A stretch of DNA of 64,000 nt from Hyaloscypha bicolor E. Lineage: Eukaryota > Ascomycota > Leotiomycetes > Helotiales > Hyaloscyphaceae. A program made the translations under genes and the position numbers. The stretch spans positions 79,247 to 143,246 of the forward strand of contig NW_020194575.1 of NCBI RefSeq assembly GCF_002865645.1. The letters run 5' to 3'. Positions 10,328 through 20,853 of this stretch are shown here, piece by piece (the stretch's first letter is position 1; every line of letters begins with the position of its first letter). A model generated the notes under the pieces. The model was given only the letters and a program-made list of their open reading frames with translations, was not told the DNA's origin and did no database searches.

Positions 10328-12106
10328 CTATCTTAATATAGTGATTTTATAAGGTACTTCTCTGTTCCAGGGAGCAAAGTAAAAGTGTCTTATAGTCTCT
10401 AAGTCCTTAGGGACTATAAGTTCCTTAATAGAATCGACTATAATTTCAATTTGGGACATTTTAGCCGTATAATCTCGAACTAGATCTGTATTTAGACTAT
10501 AAATAGAGTCTATATCAGAGTCTACTAATTCTAATTGCTTAGATCTTTGGAAGGACTTCTCAAACTCTAGTCTAATAGGATAATTTAGACTTAATTTAAG
10601 GATACGGAGGGCATATCGGCGACGACTATGGTTTAGCCTTATAATAGGTGGAAGTAAAGCTGATTCGACCTCCATAGGAATAATAGGAGCCGTTTTAAAT
10701 ACTCCTAAAGTTTTCCTTAAAGCTAGGTTCTGAATAGCTTGTAAAGGCCTAATTTGAGCTTTATTTTCGGTCTTCCACCATAGTAAGGAACCATAGTCTA
10801 TTATACTAGTAACACAGGCTAAATATAGCTGTCTAATTACAAATGGGGATAAACCACGTGATATATTCGTAAGTCTCTGAACCCTATAAAAGGCTTGTTT
10901 TGCTTTAGAAGTCCTATAAGCTATATGTTCCTTAAATCTGAGATTCTCGTCGAAATACATTCCTATCCACTTAACTACTTTACTAGGGGAAACTAGTTCC
11001 CCATTAGGTAGTTTTAAGCTAGGTTTGTTCTTGGAATTATCGAAGTGAATGAGCTCAGTCTTATCTATATCGAAGCTAATAGCATTTTTATTCCCTAGAT
11101 CGACTATATCCTTTACTTCCCGCTCTAAAGTCTTAATATTCTTTTTAAGGCTATTAGAAGCAGTAGTAAGGGTTATATCGTCTAAATAGGACTTAAAACT
11201 GACGTTTACTGATTTAAATAGATCTCGGATATAGATCAGGAACAATATAGGTAATATAGGACTCCCTTGTGGAATGCCAGTAAGTATAGACTTAAATGCT
11301 TCTATGCTATTATCAAAAGCTAGTCTTAATACTCGGTTATCTAGGAACGACGATACCCAGAGAATAAGGCTAGTGGGTAGTAATAAACTAATCATGATCT
11401 GTAATAGCCTATTCTTGGACACGTGATCGAAGGCACCTTTGACATCTAGGAAGAGAGTAGTAGTTTTCAGCTTATAGGACTTATTAGTCTCTACTTCATT
11501 CTGTAGTAATAAAGCAGTGTCAATAGCTGACTTATGTAGCCTACCTCCCATTTGGGAAGGGTATAATAGGTTACTAGTCTCGGCTAAATAACTAAGTCTC
11601 TTAGCTAATATTCTCTCAGAAACCTTCCCTAAGCAATTAAGTAAGGAAATAACTCGATATGCTTTAGGTAGGGAATAGTTTGGTTTTCCTGATTTCTTTA
11701 GAATAAAGCCAGTAGCTTGTTTCCAGACTTTAGGGTAGTACCCCTTATTAATAAATAAGGAATATAGCCTATAAAAAATGTCTGGAGCAGCTCTATAAGC
11801 GTGGACTATAATCTCTTGAGTAACTAAGTCTGGTCCTGGGGTTTTCCCCTTTATCTTAGAGGTGCATGCTTGTTCTAGCTCTATTTTGGATAGAATAGGC
11901 CAGTTCCACTTTAAACTAGGCCTATAGTTTATTAGGCTAATAGGCTCAGTATTAGGGGGTAGTGGGAAAAGCTCAGCTCTAAAGATATCACACTTCTCTT
12001 GGAAAGTCGACTTTAAATCGCTATTACTACTATTACTACTATTTCCACTATTACTACTTAAGATACTAGGGATCGGTTCGTATAAGGTATCTTTAGTGTA
12101 TTTCAT
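10328..12106 (-). CDS. LINE reverse transcriptase domain, open frame of 592 aa
   Basis: This is the RT core of a Tad1-like LINE ORF2, which copies element RNA into DNA at a nicked target. It is the only long uninterrupted transposon frame here. Motifs in order, as residues of the 592: finger KTPGPD (about 90), an FLDVKGAFD motif A (about 218-226), GIPQGSP motif B (about 279-285), catalytic YLDD motif C (about 309-312) and the SFDIDKTE region (about 345). Copies A, C and D have YLDN. The ATG at 12106 is internal to the real ORF2, whose N-terminal endonuclease lies on the opposite strand at 8577-9357, so a complete protein cannot be made from this locus. A TAG separates it from RNase H. Possibly a young copy or one that escaped RIP. 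Confidence 0.85.
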   Translation of the reverse strand: MKYTKDTLYEPIPSILSSNSGNSSNSSNSDLKSTFQEKCDIFRAELFPLPPNTEPISLINYRPSLKWNWPILSKIELEQACTSKIKGKTPGPDLVTQEIIVHAYRAAPDIFYRLYSLFINKGYYPKVWKQATGFILKKSGKPNYSLPKAYRVISLLNCLGKVSERILAKRLSYLAETSNLLYPSQMGGRLHKSAIDTALLLQNEVETNKSYKLKTTTLFLDVKGAFDHVSKNRLLQIMISLLLPTSLILWVSSFLDNRVLRLAFDNSIEAFKSILTGIPQGSPILPILFLIYIRDLFKSVNVSFKSYLDDITLTTASNSLKKNIKTLEREVKDIVDLGNKNAISFDIDKTELIHFDNSKNKPSLKLPNGELVSPSKVVKWIGMYFDENLRFKEHIAYRTSKAKQAFYRVQRLTNISRGLSPFVIRQLYLACVTSIIDYGSLLWWKTENKAQIRPLQAIQNLALRKTLGVFKTAPIIPMEVESALLPPIIRLNHSRRRYALRILKLSLNYPIRLEFEKSFQRSKQLELVDSDIDSIYSLNTDLVRDYTAKMSQIEIIVDSIKELIVPKDLETIRHFYFAPWNREVPYKITILR

Positions 12107-12203
12107 AGCTTTAAAAATCGACTGGGAGTCTTCATTCTCTAAGAACTTATTCCAATGCGCTAGCTTAGCGCCTTTAATAGCAATAAAGTAGGTAATTTAT
12201 AAC

Positions 12204-13531
12204 TATATTACCTTAAATATATCTAATTATTATATCTATTTTTCCTATTATATATACTACTGTTTTAGCTTGTTTTCTTACTAGGAAGAAAGAAAAACTC
12301 GAATATATATAATATATTTATATAATCCAAAACTATTTTAATTTATTTTTTATTTTGGAATATACTTAAAAGAAATTCTTATAACCTTGAGAATCTTTAA
12401 CTTTATAACCTATAACTATTATACTAATAATACCTTTATAACCTATTAAGAATAATAAAATAGCCGAAGAACAGATTCCTTAAGTCGGTAAAATATAATA
12501 GCTAGTTCTTATAAGCTATAGTATTATCGAAAGCCTATAGATTAATAATATTAAAGTTTAGAGTATTAAAGGAGCTTGGGTAGTTATAGAAGGCCTACTA
12601 ATACCAGAAAAGATAGCTATAATTACTGAATTTAATATAAATATCCTAGATAAGCTAAATAGTATATATAATAAGCTCTTAAAGTAGAAAACCTTTATTA
12701 GAAACGGAACTGGACTGGGATTAACTAAGGAGGAGCTAAAGAACTATTAAGCCAATAATAGAGAATTCGAGAATATTATTAAAGGCATTTCCAAAGGCAG
12801 ATAAGAGAAGCTTAATAAGATTAAGACTATAGTAAATAGTCTTAATACTAAGGGACAGAATGGAATTATATTATATAATAAAGCTTTTGGCTAATATATT
12901 AATAATATCTATAATAATTTTAGTAAGAATATTTATAAGAAGTTGTATTTTCTTTTCAAGATAAAAGCTTTAGTATATGAAGTTATTTAGTTAATTAATA
13001 AAGCTACTTTAGAGTATATTAAGGATAAGAAGTATTGGAATACTAGTATATTTACTAAATCAGATATTACTAAGGTATTTAAGTATACTAAAGCTATTTT
13101 GGAATATAGAGAATTAGAGTTTAAGCTACTATTAGCTAATAACCTCAAAGCTAGATAGTATACCTTTAATACTTCCGGAATCCTAATTAAGGGAGTTTAT
13201 AGTAATAAGCCTTTTCCTGCTTTCCGAGATAAGCTTAAAGAATAGGCCCCTATTATAATTTCAGCTTTGATTTAACCGGGCCTAGCTAAAAAAAAATAGA
13301 GCTAATTTAATAGAGCCTGGTAAGAAGACTACTAGTAAGACTAGTAGAACTAGTATAACTAGATAAAAAGAACCTAGTAAGAATAGAGAATAAGTTAAAC
13401 CTAAAACTCCTAATAAATAGTAGAAATCTAAATACTAGACTAAATATAAAGTTAGTAAAATAGCAGAAAGTAAGGAGGAGCCCTCTATTTTAAAGGGAAA
13501 GATACTGTCTAAAAAGACTCCTATAACTATA
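12204..13531 (+). pseudogene. Unrecognised decayed coding region upstream of LINE C
   Basis: From about 12450 to 13400, reading TAG/TAA as former Gln or Trp codons, one frame gives a long protein-like stretch. It includes a Gly-Ala-Trp-Val-Val segment near 12567, a Lys-rich helical stretch, and a Gln/Asn/Arg-rich tail around 13310-13400. It could be a gag without zinc knuckle belonging to Gypsy-2, whose protease and RT follow after LINE C, but I see no diagnostic motif. The first 250 bases are plain AT-rich DNA. LINE C interrupts it at 13532. Confidence 0.3.
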
Positions 13532-13770
13532 TTTTTTCCTTTTTTTTTTTTTTTCCTTTTAATATACTTTATTAGTTTAGAACTATATAGTACGGCTAGC
13601 TAGCTAGCATATATCTCAGTAGCTAATATACAGGCCCAAAATCCAATATAGGTATAATAAATAGTTGGGGACATATCCCTAGAATAAAAACTTAAGGAAA
13701 TAAAGAAAATAAGTATAAATCGCAAATCCTCTCCTATTTCCTATTTCTCTTTTCCCCTATTCCCCTTCTC

Positions 13771-13876
13771 CTATTTCCTCCCCTATTTCCTCCCCTATTT
13801 CCTCCCCTATTTCCTCCCCTATTTCCTCTCCTATTTCCTCCCCTATTTCCTCCCCTATTTCCTTTTCTATTTCCAC
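13771..13876 (-). repeat. 12-bp minisatellite in LINE C 3' UTR
   Basis: About nine tandem copies of CTATTTCCTCCC (GGGAGGAAATAG in sense). LINE A and D have only one or two related units at this place, so the array expanded within this copy or its source. Confidence 0.9.
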
Positions 13877-13904
13877 TTCCTTTACTTTCATGCTTTACTT
13901 AATA

Positions 13905-16900
13905 TGCCATTTTCTTATATATATACTAGTTTCTTTTAAGAATACTAGTATATTTAATATCCCAATTTCCGTATATAATAGTAATTATAGGTTAAAAGCA
14001 CTAGCTTCCAGGCTTCCTTTAAATAGACTAAATAGTCTAAAACGTTCCTTCCTATATAGTATATAATATAGAAGGAAGTGCTTTATATTCTCAGTTTTAC
14101 TATATTTATATTTATTATTAGATACTATTTTTAGCCTATATAAATAGGACTTTAAATATCCGTGGCCTAGCTTTAGCTAGAAGAATGCACTAGCTATAGG
14201 CCTAAGTATTCCTATAGGTAGGTTTATTTTTCTGAATACTTTCTACGAATATATATTACTATATAATTCTAGCTAGGTTTTCGGTTTAGTATAAGATTCT
14301 AAAAGTAGTCTATACTCTAGTTTCTTAACTTTATTAATTTCAATCCCTAGGAAAGCAAAGGAGGTTTTTACTAATTCAGGTTCTAATATAGGAGAAGTAG
14401 TACCTAGCTTAGCTAGTATATCTGCTTCTTTGTTTCCTATTATATCCGTATGCCCTGGAACCCAGATTAGTTCTATATTAGCTCCTTTAGCTTTAAGGGC
14501 TTTAGTAGCTAATATAGCTCTAATCTATTGACTTTGACCGGGCTTATTAGAAGGAGTTTTTAGTCTTAGTAAACTAGCTTAGTTATTTATATAGATATTA
14601 AAAAGCTCTCCTCTCTTTGCTTTACTACTAGCATATTTAATAGCCCTAGTAACGCCTTCTAGTTCTCTGTTATAGACTATAGTACTAGCTCCTATATTCT
14701 GGCTTTCTCTATATTTAGCTATAACCGGAATATAAGGAGTTTTATAACTATAAACCACGAGCCCTAGGCCTACTCCGATTCCTTTTTTAGTTTGAGATCT
14801 ATCTGTATATATAGATAGTATAGAGCTACTATTATATAAAGTCTTTAGGTAGAAATTATATAATATAGTAGTCTCTTCCTTTGGCTCTTTTAATATAGTA
14901 ATTTTATAAGGCACTTCTCTATCCCAGGAAGCAAAATAGAAGTATCTTATAGTCTCTAGATCTCTAGGGTCTACTAGATTACTAATAGAATTTACTATAG
15001 TTTCTATTTAAGACTTTTTAGCCAAGTAATCTCGCTTTAGATTAGTATTTAGACTATAAATAGAGTCTATATCAGATTCTATTACTTCTAAATCTCTAGA
15101 TCTTTAGAAGAACTTCTCGAACTCTAGTCTAATAGGGTATTTTAGACTTAGTTTAAGGATACGGAAGGCATATTAATATCGACTATAGTTTAGCCTTATA
15201 ATAGGTGGAACTAAAGCTAATTCGACCTCTATAGGAATAATAGGAGCAGTTTTAAATACTTCTAGGGTTTTTCTTAGGGCTAGGTTTTGAATCGCCTATA
15301 AAGGCCGAATTTGAGCTTTACTTTTAGTCTTCTACTATAGTATAGAACTATAGTCTATTATACTAGTAATATAGGCTAAATATAGCTATCTAATTACAAA
15401 AGGGAATAAGCTACGTAATATATTCATAAGTCTTTATACCCTATAAAAGGCTTGTTTTGCTTTGGATACCCTATAGGCTATATATTTCTTAAATCTGAGA
15501 TTTTCATTAAAATATATTCCTAGCCATTTAACTACTTTACTAGGGGAAACTAGTTCCCTATTAGGTAGTTTTAGACTAGGCTTATTTTTGGAATTATTAA
15601 AATAAATAAGCTCTGTTTTATTTATATTAAAGCTAATAGTATTCTTTTTCCCTAAGTTAACTATATTCTTTACTTCCCGTTCTAGGGTCTTTATATTCTT
15701 TTTAAGACTTTTAGAAGTAGTAATAAGGGATATATTATCTAAATAGGATCTGAATTTAATATTTGCTAACTTAAATAAGTCTCGGATATAAATAAGAAAT
15801 AATATAGGAGATATAGGGCTACCTTATAGAATACTAGTAAATATAGACCTAAATACTTCTATACTATTATTAAAAGCTAGTTATAATACTCGGTTATCTA
15901 GGAATAATAATACCTAGAGAATAAGGCTAGTAGGTAATAGTAAACTAATTATAATCTGTAATAGCCTATTCTTGGATATATAATTAAAGGTGCCTTTAAT
16001 ATCTAGGAAGAGAGTACTAGTTTTTAGCTTATAGGACTTATTTAATTCTACTTTATTTTATAATAGTAAAGTAATATTAATAACTGACTTATAGAGCCTA
16101 TCTCCTATTTGGGAGTAGTATAGTAGATTACTAGTCTCGACTAAATAGCTAAGTCGCCTAGCTAGTATTTTCTCAGAAACCTTCCCTAAGTAATTAAGTA
16201 GGGAAATAACTTAATATACTTTAGGTAGGAAATAGTTTAATTTCCCTGATTTCTTTAGAATAAAGCTAGTAGCTTGTTTCTAGACTTTAGGATAGTATCC
16301 CTTATTAATAAATAAGAAGTATAGCCTATAAAAGATATCTGGAGAAGCTTTATAAGTATGAACTATAATCTCTTAAGTAACTAAGTCTAGTCCAGGGGTT
16401 TTCCCTTTTATCTTAGAAATACAGGCTTATTCTAGCTCTATTTTAGATAAAATAGGCTAGTTCCACTTTGAGCTAGGCCTATAGTTTATTAGACTAATAG
16501 GTACTATAATAGAAGACTTTACTAATAGAATAGTAGAAGCAGCTAGTAATAGTATTCCAAAATCTACTACTAGTCCGTATTCTAAACCCTAGTAAAATAA
16601 GGACTTAAAGACCTTATGTAAATTAATACTATACTATAGCCATAAGTCTAAAGCTTTAGGGTATACTTTCTATAAATAAGAACTCCAAAATACAAAAAAT
16701 ACCTATTTTAATACTATTAAGAATACTAAGCTAGTATACTAGAATAAGTTCTTAGAGAATAAAGACTTCTAGTCGATTTTTAAAGCTATGAAATATACTA
16801 AAGATACTATATATTAACCTATTCCTAGTATCTTAGATAATAGTTTAAATAAGCTAAAATCGACTTTCTAAGAGAAGTATAATATCTTTAGAACTATACT

Positions 16901-17764
16901 TTTCCTATTCCCTCCTACTAATAGGTCTAGTTTATGATTTCCAGGTATACTAGTAAGTGGAAAGGGTATATTCTTAAGGCTATTAATAAGGTAGCTTGTA
17001 AATTTAGCCCAGTCCGCTTTCTTAGTATTAAATCTGACTGGATTAGAACTAGAGCTATAAGTCGACTTACTAATAGTAAATAGAACCCCGAAGTAATTAG
17101 AACCTAAGTCTAGTAGTACTTGCCAGTCTTTAATCTTAGTTACTATTCCACTAGTAGTAAAACTTAAGTCTAATACGGAAGAAATAGACATATTAGGTCT
17201 ATAGAAAGTACCTTCCCCTGGTTTATTTAATAGCCTTAGAGAATAGTTCTCTATATAGCTAATTAAATAAACTGCATAACTGCTTTAAAGTTTAAGGGAA
17301 TCCAATTAAGGATAATATATATTAAAATCACCTAGTAATAGAGAGCTATTATAGAGAGTAGTAGGTAAAATACTTTCTCTTAATATAGTTAATATATTAT
17401 TAGAGTTTTCTAGGTAAATTATATTATAGAAATTAATTAGCTATATTTTTAGTATACCTAGACTTAAGTCTATAATTAAGTAATTAGGATTACTTAGTGA
17501 GTTTGAGGCTAGACTAGCTTATAGTTTGCGAGCTATATAAAATAGGGTTCTAGGCCTTAGGGTACCGTAATTCGGGAGTATTTAGAAATAGCTAGAGTAT
17601 ATAATAGAATAATATTTCTGATTATTATTATTCCTTACTATTACTTATAGTTCCTGGATTACTAGGACTTTAATATCTAGTTCTATAGCTATTTATAAGA
17701 CGTTTTTAGTAATAGAGCTATTATAATTCATATTAACTTATAGTACTTTAATATAGCTACTTAT
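13905..17764 (-). pseudogene. LINE C ORF2 (EN-RT-RNase H), mutated and rearranged
   Basis: This is the same polyprotein as in LINE D, with many TAG/TAA codons. The start codon is ATA at 17764-17762, where LINE B has ATG. Readable parts are the endonuclease (about 16990-17750), RT (about 15150-16500, catalytic Asp pair mutated) and RNase H (14579-14914, residues MPYKIT to FNIYINN). A 410-bp piece of the linker is inverted, so the frame running across 16917 joins sense and antisense sequence. Dead. Confidence 0.8.
16503..16916 (+). other. Inverted segment inside LINE C
   Basis: The LINE linker reads on the + strand here while both sides read on the - strand. It corresponds to about 24975-25385 of LINE D. 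Both breakpoints show the short string CTATTAG/CTAATAG, which in the uninverted copies occurs at both ends of the segment. No bases of consequence are missing, so this is a clean local inversion. Confidence 0.85.
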
Positions 17765-19385
17765 TAATAGTAATAGTAGGAATTATAGTAGTAGTAGCTT
17801 TTTTAATTACTAAGTAAACCTTATATAGCTTAGAACTAGCTAAATAAATAGTACTTAAGTAATTAGAGTATTTAGTAATTATATAAGGGCATTTTTTGCC
17901 CTTCTTCTTATAAATAAAGCAAAAATAGTTCTCAGTTACGTGACCCTTACTATATAGTAAGCACTTAGGTTCCTTTTTATAAATAGAATCTAAGTGCCCG
18001 TATCCTATATACCTAGTATACTATATAGTACTAGAAATAATATAGTATTTTACTATTTTAGTAAAGATCCCGGCTATAAGGAGTTTATTTTTAATAGCTC
18101 TATTAGCTTAAATCTCGGTAGGGAATACTACTATTACTAAACCGGCTCGCTAGAGGCCTAAGTCTCTTTTTTCCTTAGAAGTAGCCTAATAGGGCTAGCT
18201 AATAAGCTCTAGTTCCTTATTAAAGGTCTTGATTTCTTCTAGGACTAAGTCTATTTCTTCGGGTATATTAAACTTATAAATAGATAGACTATAGATAATA
18301 ACTTTATATTAAGGTTCTTCTTTTTATATACTTATAACTAAGGGAAGTATTCTCTTTATAATAGCTTAATTTTGAATCAGAAAGTCAGAGTTAAATTCGG
18401 GAGTAGTATTAACTATAATATTATTTTTTAAGGAAAGAGAAACTATAGAAATTACTAGTTCCTTAATTCCCTTAGAGCAGAAAGTAGTATTAAGCGAATT
18501 ACAAGTAGAAATAGCAGAGAACGAGCTAGCCTGCTCTATATAAGCTAGTAGGAAGGTACTTTTCCTAGAGAGGGCTATAGATTTCGAGCTAGTATTACGA
18601 GTACTAGAACTACTAGTATTACGGGTACTAAGTAGTTTATTAGTATTACAAGTACTACTATTACTAATAAGTATACTAGGGCCTTTTCCTCCCTGATTTT
18701 TGGACTTAGTATATAATACTATAGTCTAGTCCTTTTCCGAGTAAGATTATGGTTCTTGAGTAGTGATTTTAGCCCAAGTAGGCTTTTCGGAAGTAGTTTT
18801 AGCTTGAGTAGCTAGTTTGGCTTGAGTTCTTAACTAAATTTTAATCCGTTTAGTGGTATTTTTGAGGTTCGCTACCTGGGAGGCTAGTAAAATACTAGTA
18901 TAGCGGATATGGCCGAATTTAGTATATTCTCTAAAGATTTCTACTAAATCTAGTAGTCGAGATTACTAGTCATATAATGGAGTAATAGTAATAGCTTTAA
19001 CTATTAAGTCCCGGGCTTAATAAATTAGTAATTTAGCTTTATTTAAAGCTTAATTCTAATATTAGTAGTAGTTTCCGTGGTTTTGGTATTTCTTATTAAT
19101 ATTACTATTAATATTACTCAAGCTAGGGCCACGCTTTAGCCCGTTCTAGAGGCGGCTCAGTTAAGCCGTACTAGCTAAATTAGGCTAAGGAAAAGGGGCT
19201 GCGAGTTCGTCTAAAGAGATGGGATTTATAGCTAAATCGAATGCGAATTAAGCTCCCTGGCTGAACCGAGCTAGTAGGGAGCTAGTGGGTAGGTCTAGCT
19301 ATTTACTAGGGCTCTCTGGAAGCTCTCCGAGCTCTTAAAAGTTAATGGGAGGAGGGCTAGAGCCCGGGGGATTAGGGGGGGCCAT
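17757..19385 (-). pseudogene. LINE C ORF1 (gag-like)
   Basis: The start ATG is at 19385-19383, in the same context as the other copies (ATGGCCCCCCC). The N-terminal Pro-rich block, the Ser/Thr-rich middle and the C-terminal Cys/His cluster align with LINE D ORF1 but contain frequent stops and Cys-to-Tyr changes. Its end overlaps the ORF2 start as in copy B. Non-functional RNA-binding protein remnant. Confidence 0.75.
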
Positions 19386-19550
19386 TTAGCCTGTTCTAGC
19401 TCTACTTATAGTAGGTTCTAGAGCCTGGGGCCAAAGGGCTGAGGTGTATTGAGTGAGTTCTGAAGGTGGGTAAAGTGTGGGTGTGAAAGTAAAAGAGGTA
19501 AAAAACCGGAAAAAAAGTTGTTATAGAAATAGGTTAATACTATAGCTATA

Positions 19551-20723
19551 AAGAAGTACTTTAGAGGAAACTTTCCTAAGAAATAAGGAAAAAAGAAAAC
19601 TAAATCTTAAATATTAATAATTTTAGCTATAATAAAAAAAAGGTATATTACTTTATATAATTATTTAAATAAGATTAATATAGCTAGAAATAGGGACCTT
19701 AGAGATATATAATAAACTTAGTAATACCGGATTAGATTATAATTTCCTTAATAATAATTAGGTTTAAAGCCGGGGCTTTATTACCTTAGCTAAATATAAC
19801 TAAGAATTTATAATCTTTTATAAGAACTAATTTAAGATCTATTAAGCCTATAATCTTAAGATATTTATTATAAATAATTATAGTAAAATGCATTCTTTTA
19901 AGCTCCGGTTCTATAGGTATAAGAATATTAGCTTTTATAGCCTTGTTTTTAGTATGGAATTTTATAAAATAATTCTTATATAATATATAAATTATATTAA
20001 GAAATAATAAATATATATATTTATATAGCCTAATAATATTAAGATTCTAATACTAAAAGAATTTGGTAAGGAGCTTAACTAGTATCCTAAGCTAGTATTT
20101 TAAATCTTATTCTTAACTAAAAGTAAATATAATTATCCTAGATAATAGGCTTTATATATTTATAATAATTACTAGATCTTTACTTTATTATATAGTTCTA
20201 ATAATACTAAATAGGAGTTTTTAATATAGCAAATTAATACTTTCCGAAAAGAAGCCTTAGAAATATCTATTTATCTCCAGAATAATAAATATAAAGATTT
20301 CTTAGAGATTTTTGACTCTAATAAAGCTTTAGAATTTCCTAATCTTAGTAGTATTAAATACTTTATTAATATAAATAGTATAGTTCCATATAGGCCTTTA
20401 TATAATCTATTAGAGACCTAACTAGAAGTATTATATTTGTATTTATAGGATATATTTTATAAATATTAGATAAGGCCTAGTAAAAGCCTAGTAGGAATAT
20501 TTATTCTTTTTATTCCCAAGAAAAATAAAGAACTATACCTTTATATTAATTATTATAAACTTAACTAAGTTATAATTAAAAATCGGTATTTGCTTTCTCT
20601 TATTAATAAGACTCTTAACTAGCTCCGAGAAGCTAAGATCTTTATAAAGCTAGATTTCAAGAATATATATTATTAGGTAAGAATTTATAAAGAATATGAG
20701 TAGAAAATAGCTTTTAGGACTTA
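19551..20723 (+). pseudogene. Gypsy-2 pol, 5' piece: protease and first half of RT
   Basis: This is a Ty3/Gypsy polyprotein remnant. About 19885-19930 reads SSGSIG, a likely decayed aspartic protease DSG site. From about 20290 the RT begins: a FLEIFD segment, then a PLYNLLET-like stretch, then RPSKS, FIPKKNK, then YINYYKLN (motif with DYR in intact elements), KNRYLLSLI, and AKIFIKLDFKNIYYQ (motif A, catalytic Asp kept). The frame is cut after AFRTY by the piggyBac element and resumes at 28739. Many TAG/TAA stops. The upstream part is separated by LINE C. Confidence 0.8.
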
Positions 20724-20754
20724 CTATTCGTTCCGTTACTATTAGGGACGAATT
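20724..20754 (+). repeat. Left terminal inverted repeat of piggyBac element
   Basis: It begins CTATTCGTTCCG and ends AGGGACGAATT. The last 11 bases are the exact reverse complement of 28705-28715; the rest matches with transitions only. Confidence 0.8.
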
Positions 20755-20853
20755 TTCGGGGCCGGAATAACTATTATTCCGGAGGAATACCAAAACTACG
20801 ATTTGATATTTATATGTAAACAAACTACCTAATTGATTAATTATACTATAACT

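Larger units (their letters stand above)
6817..12180. mobile_element. LINE B, Tad1-like copy with inverted 3' half
   Basis: From 6817 to 9357 the element runs on the + strand: 5' UTR, ORF1, and ORF2 through the end of the endonuclease. From 9358 to about 12180 it runs on the - strand: ORF2 from the linker through RT and RNase H to its C-terminus. About 270 bases of the linker, present in A and D, are missing, as is the 3' UTR with poly(A). The inverted part ends near 12180 and joins unrelated AT-rich DNA. The strings AGGTAACTTTAAAC (6803-6816) and AGGTAATTTATAAC (12190-12203) may be a decayed target-site duplication (11 of 14 identical). The order is not the twin-priming layout, so a later inversion or a nested second insertion is likelier. 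Confidence 0.8.
13532..19539 (-). mobile_element. LINE C, near full-length Tad1-like copy
   Basis: This minus-strand element has its poly(A) seen as poly(T) at 13540-13554 and its 5' end near 19519. It contains 5' UTR, ORF1, ORF2 and a 3' UTR with an expanded 12-bp repeat. It is more heavily mutated than A, B and D. The 3' tail after the repeat matches LINE A. CTATAACTATA (13521-13531) and CTATAGCTATA (19540-19550) differ by one G/A change and are a probable 11-bp target-site duplication. An internal segment at 16503-16916 lies in the opposite orientation. The element interrupts decayed coding DNA that may be the 5' half of Gypsy-2. Confidence 0.85.

Noticed and set aside
6817..12180. Twin-priming explanation for LINE B
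   Set aside because: Twin priming leaves an inverted upstream piece followed by a sense piece ending in poly(A). Here the sense order is the reverse and no poly(A) remains.
16868..17191. 107-aa minus-strand frame
   Set aside because: It crosses the breakpoint of the LINE C inversion, joining endonuclease sequence to antisense linker; not a gene of its own.
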